Source: Oscillospiraceae bacterium (lineage in GTDB: Bacteria > Bacillota > Clostridia > Oscillospirales > Ruminococcaceae). Taken from it: a stretch of 7,369 nucleotides of DNA. The position numbers and the translations under genes are program-made. Each line of letters starts with the position of its first letter. The stretch's first letter is position 1. Positions 1 through 5,355 of the stretch are shown piece after piece. The notes beneath the pieces are model-generated. The model was not told the DNA's origin and searched no databases. It saw only the letters and a program-made list of their open reading frames with translations. The stretch lies in contig CAAGBS010000036.1 of the NCBI GenBank assembly GCA_900768125.1, forward strand, positions 1 through 7,369. Reading direction: 5' to 3'.

Positions 1-107
1 ATACAGTAAACGCATTATCCGCCTGCGGCGGAAAACGCTGCGGTTTGGTGCCTAGCATCTGATATAAGTCATGTACGAAATCTGCTCGTGTCCCGGTTTT
101 TAGAGGT
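1..107 (+). repeat. Dispersed repeat, copy A (longest copy seen)
   Basis: The core lies at about 38-107. Positions 38-66 match 7341-7369 (copy C) at 28 of 29 bases, and both copies have the octamer atacagta upstream (1-8 and 7330-7337). Copy B, on the opposite strand at 7257-7320, shares the ordered blocks ggtttggt, gatataagtcat, gaaatctgc and ggtttttagaggt with A (42-49, 61-72, 77-85, 95-107). Between the octamer and the core, copy A carries 29 bases where copy C has only 3. The extra DNA contains a 6-bp GC-rich hairpin, tccgcc-tgc-ggcgga (18-32). No open reading frame occupies the repeat. The element is unidentified: it could be a non-autonomous mobile repeat or a shared RNA leader. That it is a repeat family is directly visible; its function is not. 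Confidence 0.8.
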
Positions 108-115
108 TCCCTTAT

Positions 116-144
116 ATTATAACAGTAAATCGTTTACATTGCAA
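116..144 (-). promoter_or_regulatory. Leftward promoter candidate adjoining repeat A
   Basis: On the minus strand, TTGCAA (139-144) and a perfect TATAAT (116-121) are separated by exactly 17 bases, and TGT precedes the -10, giving an extended -10 (TGnTATAAT). The spacer contains the inverted repeat GTAAA-CGA-TTTAC (125-137), which could be an operator. It partly resembles LacI/CcpA-type sites at the TGTAAACG half, but the other half does not fit. Transcription would start near 109 and run through repeat A and out of the window, so any gene served lies to the left. The same -35 hexamer, spacer length and extended -10 occur at the M23 gene. Confidence 0.6.
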
Positions 145-154
145 GGGCGTTGAT

Positions 155-186
155 TTGCACAAATATTTTTCAACTTTTTTGTGCAA
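155..186. repeat. 9-bp inverted repeat downstream of hpf
   Basis: TTGCACAAA (155-163) and TTTGTGCAA (178-186) are perfect inverted copies around a 14-base AT-rich loop. The stem is AT-rich and no T-run follows on either strand, so it is not a standard intrinsic terminator. It lies 72 bases beyond the hpf stop codon and could act in 3'-end formation or as a protein site. Confidence 0.45.
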
Positions 187-197
187 TAGCTCTAATC

Positions 198-241
198 AGC
201 ATTCAAGCCCCGCAGGAAATTTCCAGCGGAGCTGAAATGCT
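198..241. repeat. 44-base imperfect palindrome just after hpf
   Basis: Positions 198-241 are symmetric about 219/220, with 18 of 22 base pairs formed; the mismatches are 204/235, 205/234, 209/230 and 214/225. The centre is ggaaatttcc. It begins 16 bases after the hpf stop codon on the minus strand, so the hpf mRNA would end in or pass through a long hairpin. There is no T-tract behind it, so a classical terminator is not supported. An mRNA 3'-end stabiliser or a weak terminator are alternatives. Confidence 0.5.
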
Positions 242-257
242 ATTTAAGTATAGCCGT

Positions 258-776
258 TTATCCCTCGGGCACGAGAACTGCGTAGTTGCCCTCGTCGCGC
301 TTGTAAACTACGTTAACAGCGCCGGTGTCGGCATTCTTGAACATGAAGAACGTGTGATCCAGCAGATTCATCTGCAGGATAGCTTCGTCAACGGACATCG
401 GGCGCAGATGGAACTTCTTCTCACGGATAACTTCGTATTCCTTCTCCTCAGCCTCGGGCGCGAGACCCTCGAACGCACCGGTGCGCAGGTTCTTTTCAAC
501 CTTGGTCTTCTGCTTTCTTATCTGACGGATAACGCGGTCAACGGTGACGTCGAGAGCGTCGTTCTTGTCCTTTGCAGACTGTTCTGCACGGTAGATGATA
601 CCGTTATATTTTACCGTAAGCTCCAGAATGATGAGTTCGCGGCGTTCCTCGAGGGTTATCTTAGCCTCTGCCTCCTCGGGGAAGAAGCGATCCAGCTTAG
701 CGCTGAGCTTCTGCGTCGCATAGTCGGTGAACGACTGGTTGATGGTGAGCTTCTTAGCGGTGATAGTTACTTTCAT
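258..776 (-). CDS. hpf: Long-form ribosome hibernation promoting factor (HPF/RaiA)
   Basis: This 172-residue protein has the two-domain layout of long HPF, which dimerises 70S ribosomes into inactive 100S particles in stationary phase or stress (family knowledge). Residues 1 to about 98 form the YfiA/RaiA fold that binds in the 30S decoding region; they open with MKVTITAKKL and end in a basic helix (RVIRQIRKQKTKVEK). A short acidic linker (about 99-112) leads to the C-terminal dimerisation domain (about 113-172), recognisable by RPMSVDEAILQMNLLDHTFF and NVVYKRDEGNY. The start is ATG 774-776, because AAAGGA (786-791) sits 9 bases upstream. A longer in-frame reading to 857 would add 27 residues foreign to the family, and the ATG at 783-785 is too close to the ribosome binding site. 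The gene is transcribed alone, divergent from potA. No key segment is missing. Confidence 0.96.
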   Translation of the reverse strand: MKVTITAKKLTINQSFTDYATQKLSAKLDRFFPEEAEAKITLEERRELIILELTVKYNGIIYRAEQSAKDKNDALDVTVDRVIRQIRKQKTKVEKNLRTGAFEGLAPEAEEKEYEVIREKKFHLRPMSVDEAILQMNLLDHTFFMFKNADTGAVNVVYKRDEGNYAVLVPEG

Positions 777-785
777 ACTGATCAT

Positions 786-791
786 TCCTTT
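786..791 (-). promoter_or_regulatory. Ribosome binding site that fixes the hpf start
   Basis: AAAGGA on the minus strand lies 9 bases before ATG 776-774. It directly abuts the alternative ATG at 785-783, which rules that one out. Confidence 0.8.
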
Positions 792-902
792 CGGGTAGGA
801 CGGGCCGCAGCGTACCGCCGCCCGGCAAACCGGGATTTTGAAACAAGCTGACAGCACAAACGCGTATATCCGGCGTGCGGGCTTATTAACTTGTCTGAAT
901 AC

Positions 903-931
903 ATTGTAACATATTTATCGCAAATATACAA
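903..931 (-). promoter_or_regulatory. hpf promoter, extended -10 type
   Basis: On the minus strand TACAAT (903-908) is preceded by TGT, giving an extended -10. A weak -35, TTGTAT (926-931), lies 17 bases upstream. The leader would be about 120 bases and includes the GC-rich hairpin at 821-834. A weak -35 with an extended -10 is a usual compensation for the vegetative sigma factor. No stress-sigma signature was recognised. Confidence 0.6.
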
Positions 932-1107
932 TACCCTTTATGAAATTTCATCTTTTTTACACATTTTGCACAAAGGATTATGTAAACTTTGAACAAAGCA
1001 TATCAACAGGAACCTGTCAAGTGTCGAACATATTTCGGGCTGCGCTGTTATAAATGGCATAAATTTCCGCAAAATTCGAAAAAAAGTTCACTTTATAGAA
1101 AAAAACA

Positions 1108-1136
1108 TTGACATATCGGGTATTTTAATATAAACT
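1108..1136 (+). promoter_or_regulatory. potABCD operon promoter
   Basis: There is a perfect -35, TTGACA, at 1108-1113. The -10 is either TATAAA (1129-1134, 15-base spacer) or TAAACT (1131-1136, 17-base spacer). Two 7-base A-tracts, two helical turns apart, lie just upstream (1079-1085, 1099-1105) and could act as an UP element. The untranslated leader would be only about 50 bases, too short for a polyamine riboswitch-type structure. Confidence 0.65.
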
Positions 1137-1190
1137 GTACATGGTGCCCGAAAAAGCGCCTATTTTCTCAGAAAAAAGGAAGGTCATCAG

Positions 1191-2288
1191 ATGGATAACA
1201 CGAAAAATATTATCAGCCTGAGAAACATCGTCGTGGAATTTGACGGCGAAAAAATACTGAAAAACATCGACCTCGATATCAGGGACAAGGAGTTCGTAAC
1301 GCTGCTGGGACCCTCCGGCTGCGGAAAAACCACCACTCTCCGTATCATAGGCGGGTTCCTTACCCCCACCTCCGGCGACGTGCTGCTGGACGGAAAGCGC
1401 ATAAACGACCTGCCGCCCCACAAGCGCGACGTCAACACCGTGTTCCAGAAATACGCGCTTTTTCCGCACCTCAACGTTTACGAGAACATCGCGTTCGGAC
1501 TTCGCATAAAAAAAGTCGGCGAAAAGGAAATAGTAAGGCGCGTTGGCGAAATGCTGGAACTTGTGAACCTCACCGGCTTCGAGAAGCGCTCCATTCAGCG
1601 GCTTTCCGGCGGTCAGCAGCAGCGCGTGGCGATAGCAAGGGCGCTTGTGAATCACCCGAAAATACTGCTTCTTGACGAGCCGCTCGGCGCCCTCGACCTG
1701 AAGCTGCGCAAGGATATGCAGACCGAACTCCGCAAGATCCAGCAGGCTCTGGAACTTACCTTCGTCTACGTCACCCACGACCAGGAGGAAGCCCTCACGA
1801 TGAGCGACACCGTTGTAGTAATGAACAACGGACATATCCAGCAGATAGGCTCGCCCATCGACATCTACAACGAGCCTGTCAATGCGTTCGTTGCAGACTT
1901 CATCGGCGAGAGCAACATAGTCAACGGCTGCATGCCGCATGATTGCCTCGTTGAGTTCGCGGGAAAGAAGTTCGAGTGCGTGGACAAGGGATTCGACAAG
2001 AACGAGACTGTAGACGTAGTTATCCGTCCGGAGGACGTGAAGGTCATTCCCGCAGAGCAGGCGCAGCTGACCGGAATCGTGGAATCAGTGGTATTCAAGG
2101 GTGTGCATTACGAGATGACCGTTGACTGCGTAGACCACAAGTGGCTTATCCACTCCACGAAAGCGGAGCCGGTGGGAAGCGTCATCGGCATGACCGTTGA
2201 CCCGTTCGATATCCATATAATGAAGAAATCGAAGCAGCCCGGCTCCTATCCCGCGCTGATGGGGGTGAACGAAAATGAAGAAGCTTAA
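1191..2288 (+). CDS. potA: Spermidine/putrescine ABC importer, ATP-binding subunit PotA
   Basis: This 365-residue cytoplasmic ATPase powers polyamine import together with the PotB/PotC membrane pair. All ABC motifs are intact: Walker A GPSGCGKT (40-47), Q-loop Gln86 (FQKYALFPH), signature LSGGQQQRVA (138-147), Walker B ILLLDEP (158-164), D-loop GALD (166-169) and switch His196 (YVTHDQEEA). A C-terminal TOBE-type regulatory region follows from about 240, with the typical VIRPEDV segment (277-283). The length is close to that of E. coli PotA (378). The start ATG is preceded by AGGAAGG (1177-1183) at 7 bases. It is the first gene of the operon; its stop overlaps the potB start by 14 bases, which suggests translational coupling. 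Closely related ATPases serve Fe3+ or sulfate importers, but the potBCD partners settle the assignment. Confidence 0.95.
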   Translation: MDNTKNIISLRNIVVEFDGEKILKNIDLDIRDKEFVTLLGPSGCGKTTTLRIIGGFLTPTSGDVLLDGKRINDLPPHKRDVNTVFQKYALFPHLNVYENIAFGLRIKKVGEKEIVRRVGEMLELVNLTGFEKRSIQRLSGGQQQRVAIARALVNHPKILLLDEPLGALDLKLRKDMQTELRKIQQALELTFVYVTHDQEEALTMSDTVVVMNNGHIQQIGSPIDIYNEPVNAFVADFIGESNIVNGCMPHDCLVEFAGKKFECVDKGFDKNETVDVVIRPEDVKVIPAEQAQLTGIVESVVFKGVHYEMTVDCVDHKWLIHSTKAEPVGSVIGMTVDPFDIHIMKKSKQPGSYPALMGVNENEEA

Positions 2289-3084
2289 AATTTTCGCAGC
2301 GCCCTACCTCATATGGATGGCGGTGTTCATAGTCGTGCCGCTGCTTATGGTGGCTTACTTCGCATTCACAGATGAGAACGGCAACTTCACGCTGGACTAC
2401 ATCGCAAACGTCGGGCAGTACACAAATATATTCGTTCGCTCGATATGGCTCGCCGTGATAGCTACGATCATCTGCCTTGTGCTCGCATATCCGGTATCGT
2501 TCATACTCTCCCGCATGAAGAAGCACCATCAGGGCACAATGCTGATGATAGTAATGCTGCCGATGTGGATGAACTTCCTGCTGCGCACCTACGCCTGGAT
2601 GACCCTGCTGGGAAACAACGGCATAATCAACAACCTGCTCGGAATGATAGGCATAGGTCCGCTGAAGCTCATCAACACCGAAGGCGCGGTGGTGCTCGGA
2701 ATGGTCTACAACTACCTGCCGTTCATGATACTCCCGCTGTATTCCGTCATGGTGAAGATAGACAAGAGCCTTATCGAAGCCGCATCCGACCTGGGGTGCA
2801 ATCCGGTATCCACGCTTTTCAGGGTGGTAGTGCCGCTTTCTGTGCCCGGTATAATGTCGGGAGTGACGATGGTGTTCGTACCGGCTATCAGTACGTTCAT
2901 CATTTCGAGAATGCTCGGCGGCGGCTCAAATCTGCTCATCGGCGACCTTATCGAAATGCAGTTCCTCGGCAACGCCTATAATCCGCACCTCGGCGCAGGT
3001 ATCTCGCTGGTGCTGATGGTGATTATCCTGCTTATCATGACGATTATGAATCAGTTCAACCCGGACGACCAGGTGCTGATATAA
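2275..3084 (+). CDS. potB: Spermidine/putrescine ABC importer, permease PotB
   Basis: This 269-residue inner permease is one half of the PotB/PotC channel. It has six hydrophobic segments, at roughly 8-30, 56-78, 88-108, 137-160, 190-212 and 240-258. The cytoplasmic EAA loop that docks onto PotA is clear: EAASDLGCNPVSTLFRVVVP (168-187), with the invariant-type Gly174 and the hydrophobic-Pro end. The MNFLLRTYAW segment (99-108) is typical of PotB proteins. The ATG lies inside the end of potA (14-base overlap) with GGGGGTG at 2261-2267, 7 bases upstream. potC follows after 15 bases. The length matches the family (about 275-285) and there is no sign of damage. Confidence 0.94.
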   Translation: MKKLKIFAAPYLIWMAVFIVVPLLMVAYFAFTDENGNFTLDYIANVGQYTNIFVRSIWLAVIATIICLVLAYPVSFILSRMKKHHQGTMLMIVMLPMWMNFLLRTYAWMTLLGNNGIINNLLGMIGIGPLKLINTEGAVVLGMVYNYLPFMILPLYSVMVKIDKSLIEAASDLGCNPVSTLFRVVVPLSVPGIMSGVTMVFVPAISTFIISRMLGGGSNLLIGDLIEMQFLGNAYNPHLGAGISLVLMVIILLIMTIMNQFNPDDQVLI

Positions 3085-3093
3085 GTGGAGGTG
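3085..3093 (+). promoter_or_regulatory. Strong ribosome binding site serving the potC TTG start
   Basis: GTGGAGGTG lies 6 bases before TTG 3100-3102, directly behind the potB stop. The first ATG in frame is at 3124 and lacks such a site. This supports the TTG start. Confidence 0.75.
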
Positions 3094-3099
3094 CCTTAA

Positions 3100-3909
3100 T
3101 TGAAAACTCTGTCAAAAGTCTACATGGCGCTTGTGCTGATGTTCATGTATGTGCCGATCTTCGTGCTTATAGTGTTCTCCTTCAACGAAACCAAGAGCCG
3201 TTCCGTGTTCAGCGGCTTCACGCTTGACTGGTACGCGAAGCTTTTCCGCAACGAAGTCATCATCTCCTCGCTGATGAACACGATCATAATCGCAGTCATC
3301 GCAAGTTTCGCGGCAACTCTGCTGGGTACTCTCGCCGCCATCGGGATAAACTCCATGCGGAAAGTCCCCAAGGCGATAGTCATGAACATCACCAACATGC
3401 CTATCGTAAACCCTGAGATAGTCACCGGCGTTTCGCTCATGCTTCTGTTCGTGTTCTTCGCTGCCAGAATGAACCTCGAATTTGGCTTCGTGACGCTCGT
3501 TATCGCACACATCACGTTCGATGTTCCCTACGTTATCCTCAACGTAATGCCGAAATTCCGCCAGATGGACCCTAACCTGTTCGAAGCCGCGCAGGATCTC
3601 GGGTGCAGTCCGTTCACGGCGCTGCGCAAAGTTATCCTGCCGGAGATAATGCCCGGAGTCGTCAGCGGATTCCTGATGTCGTTCACATTCTCGCTGGACG
3701 ATTTCGTCATCAGCTACTTCACCAGCGGCTCCACTTCGCAGACGCTGCCTATCACGATTTATTCTATGACCCGCCGTAAAATTTCCCCGGAGATAAACGC
3801 GCTGTCAACGCTGATATTCGTGGTGGTAGTCATAGTGCTGGTGGTAAAGCACATCATCGAGACAAAGCAGGAGCAGAGAAATCGTGCAAACGGAGGCGAC
3901 GAGGAATGA
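3100..3909 (+). CDS. potC: Spermidine/putrescine ABC importer, permease PotC
   Basis: This 269-residue permease is the partner of PotB. It has six hydrophobic segments, at about 8-28, 58-83, 105-122, 128-148, 183-206 and 236-252. The EAA loop is FEAAQDLGCSPFTALRKVIL (161-180), followed by Pro181. Near the C-terminus, the KISPEINALST stretch (227-237) matches the (S/T)P..NA signature characteristic of PotC. Translation starts at TTG with a strong ribosome binding site; beginning at the next ATG would remove eight residues of the first membrane segment. The last bases overlap potD as ATGA, so the two are probably translationally coupled. Some Firmicutes carry PotC and PotD as a single fused protein; here they are separate but adjoining. 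Confidence 0.94.
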   Translation: MKTLSKVYMALVLMFMYVPIFVLIVFSFNETKSRSVFSGFTLDWYAKLFRNEVIISSLMNTIIIAVIASFAATLLGTLAAIGINSMRKVPKAIVMNITNMPIVNPEIVTGVSLMLLFVFFAARMNLEFGFVTLVIAHITFDVPYVILNVMPKFRQMDPNLFEAAQDLGCSPFTALRKVILPEIMPGVVSGFLMSFTFSLDDFVISYFTSGSTSQTLPITIYSMTRRKISPEINALSTLIFVVVVIVLVVKHIIETKQEQRNRANGGDEE

Positions 3910-5189
3910 AAAAGCATATATTCAGACCATTCGCCGCACTTATCTGCGCGGCGCTGCTGACCGGCTGCTCCACCTCCGGAGGCTCCGGCGCGGGAACTTC
4001 CGAGACCGCAGAAACAGAGGAAGCCGAGGCGCAGACCCTCACCGTCAGCGACCCGGACTACTACACCCGCTTCAAGGGGCAGAACATCTCGATAAACGTG
4101 TATAACTGGGGAGAGTACATCTCCACCGGTGCGGACGCCGGCACGCTCAATGTGAACGCGGAGTTCACGAAGCTCACCGGGATAAAGGTCAACTACACCA
4201 ACTACGCCACCAACGAGGAACTTTATGCGAAGCTCAAAGGCGGCGGGACCTACTACGATGTGATAATCCCGTCCGACTACATGATATCCAAGATGATAAA
4301 GGAAGACATGCTGGAGCCGCTGGATTTCGGCAATATCCCGAATTTCAGCTACATCATGCCGACCTTCGTTGACCCCGCCTACGACCCGGAGAACGCATAT
4401 TCAGTCCCCTACACCTGGGGCACAGTCGGGCTAATCTACAACACGGCGATGATAGATATTCCCAAAGAGGAAATAGACTGGGATATACTCTGGAACCCTG
4501 ACTACGCCGACCAGATACTGATGTTCGACAACCCACGGGACGCATTCGCGATATCTGAAATAATGATGGGCTATTCCATCAATACGGAAGACCCCGTGGA
4601 ACTGACCGCCGCCGCAAACAAGCTGAAAGAGCAGAAAGCGGTAGTCCAGGCGTATGTCATGGACGAGATATTCGACAAGATGGCGGCAAACGACGCTTGG
4701 ATAGCGCCCTACTATGCGGGCGACGCGCTGACTATCCTTGAGGACAACGAAGACCTTGATTTTGTGGTACCGAAAAGCGGAACGAACCTGTTCGTTGACG
4801 CGATGTGCATTCCGAAAGGCTCACGCCAGAAGGAAGCAGCGGAAATGTATATCAACTTCATGTGCGAACCAGATATAGCCTACTCGAATATAGATTACAT
4901 CTGCTATTCCACGCCCCACAGCGCCGCGTTCGAAATGCTGGACGAGGAAACGCAGAACAATCCCGTATCCTACCCCGGCAGCGACTATCTTGACGAACAC
5001 ACAACGATTTTCGTGAACCTCTCCGATGAAGCCAATCTGCAGATGCAGACCCTCTGGACGGAGATGAAGTCCGCAGAGAACGAAACTCCCAACCGCTGGA
5101 TAGTTCCGGTGTTCCTGCTTCTGTGTCTTGGCGGGATAATATTCACGCTGATACGGCGGCATATCAGGAGTAAGAAAGATATATACTGA
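3906..5189 (+). CDS. potD: Polyamine-binding lipoprotein PotD with an extra C-terminal membrane helix
   Basis: This 427-residue extracytoplasmic binding protein delivers spermidine/putrescine to PotBC. A lipoprotein signal is clear: basic start, hydrophobic core and lipobox LTGC with Cys21. A Gly/Ser/Glu/Thr-rich tether follows to about residue 48. The binding domain (about 60-392) shows VYNWGEYIS (65-73), YSVPYTWGTVG (165-175), YYAGDAL (269-275) and LFVDAMCIP (295-303). Asp298 aligns with the amine-binding Asp257 of E. coli PotD, and Trp255 there is replaced by Phe296. Residues about 398-416 are a strong transmembrane segment followed by RRHIRSKK, which predicts a second anchor with a cytoplasmic tail. 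E. coli PotD (348) lacks this. The start is supported by GGAGG (3892-3896) at 9 bases and the ATGA overlap with potC. A terminator begins 7 bases after the stop. Confidence 0.92.
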   Translation: MKKHIFRPFAALICAALLTGCSTSGGSGAGTSETAETEEAEAQTLTVSDPDYYTRFKGQNISINVYNWGEYISTGADAGTLNVNAEFTKLTGIKVNYTNYATNEELYAKLKGGGTYYDVIIPSDYMISKMIKEDMLEPLDFGNIPNFSYIMPTFVDPAYDPENAYSVPYTWGTVGLIYNTAMIDIPKEEIDWDILWNPDYADQILMFDNPRDAFAISEIMMGYSINTEDPVELTAAANKLKEQKAVVQAYVMDEIFDKMAANDAWIAPYYAGDALTILEDNEDLDFVVPKSGTNLFVDAMCIPKGSRQKEAAEMYINFMCEPDIAYSNIDYICYSTPHSAAFEMLDEETQNNPVSYPGSDYLDEHTTIFVNLSDEANLQMQTLWTEMKSAENETPNRWIVPVFLLLCLGGIIFTLIRRHIRSKKDIY

Positions 5190-5195
5190 CTATAA

Positions 5196-5230
5196 GACAG
5201 GCAAGGGATCGGTCCCTTGCCTGTTTTTTT
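5196..5230 (+). terminator. Intrinsic terminator of the pot operon
   Basis: A perfect 12-bp stem (5197-5208 with 5213-5224), rich in GC, closes the 4-base loop tcgg and runs into seven T residues (5224-5230). It lies directly behind the potD stop and separates the operon from the M23 gene. Confidence 0.95.
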
Positions 5231-5271
5231 CTGAATTTTGCGTGAAATAATTACAAATCGGTTACAAAAGG

Positions 5272-5300
5272 TTGCAAAATCTCAATATGTGTGCTATAAT
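5272..5300 (+). promoter_or_regulatory. Promoter of the M23 endopeptidase gene
   Basis: TTGCAA (5272-5277) and a perfect TATAAT (5295-5300) are 17 bases apart, and TGC before the -10 makes it an extended -10. The leader would be about 50 bases. Just upstream is a near-tandem pair, ggttacaaaa and ggttgcaaaa (5260-5279), the second of which contains the -35. Confidence 0.8.
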
Positions 5301-5355
5301 AATACATAAGTGTAGAAAAACGCATATTACTTTTAGTGAAAGTAACGGAGATATT

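Larger units (their letters stand above)
777..1190. other. Divergent hpf/potA spacer (414 bases, no gene)
   Basis: This spacer holds the hpf leader and promoter on the left, the pot promoter on the right and AT-rich DNA between. The hpf leader has a GC-rich hairpin, cccgg-caaa-ccggg (821-834), about 45 bases upstream of the start. In the middle are two short inverted repeats with the same 5-AA-5 form: CTTTG-AA-CAAAG (987-998) and ACAGG-AA-CCTGT (1006-1017), with centres 19 bases apart. Two 7-base A-tracts (1079-1085 and 1099-1105) are spaced 20 bases apart upstream of the pot -35. I see no riboswitch, regulator gene or RNA gene here. Confidence 0.6.

Noticed and set aside
150..851. 233-codon plus-strand open frame across hpf
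   Set aside because: It is the complement shadow of hpf, whose minus-strand product matches a known family end to end. The plus-strand product resembles nothing and begins in AT-rich non-coding DNA.
777..902. raiA-motif type RNA in the hpf leader
   Set aside because: Such structured RNAs occur upstream of some raiA/hpf genes, but this leader is only about 120 bases and I could see only a short hairpin (821-834), not the multi-stem structure.
1141..1221. Possible 26-codon leader peptide upstream of and overlapping the potA start
   Set aside because: The ATG lies almost at the predicted transcription start and has no ribosome binding site. There is no attenuator structure behind it.
1125..1940. 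271-codon minus-strand open frame opposite potA
   Set aside because: It overlaps the fully conserved ATPase motifs of PotA and even the pot promoter region. It has no recognisable domain.
2445..2981. 178-codon plus-strand frame within potB
   Set aside because: It is a different frame of a clear permease gene and its translation is Arg/His-rich with no membrane segments. It is a shadow.
5272..5355. Upstream TTG start for the M23 gene adding 28 residues
   Set aside because: The TTG is the -35 hexamer of the gene's own promoter, so it would not be transcribed. ATG 5356 has a ribosome binding site.
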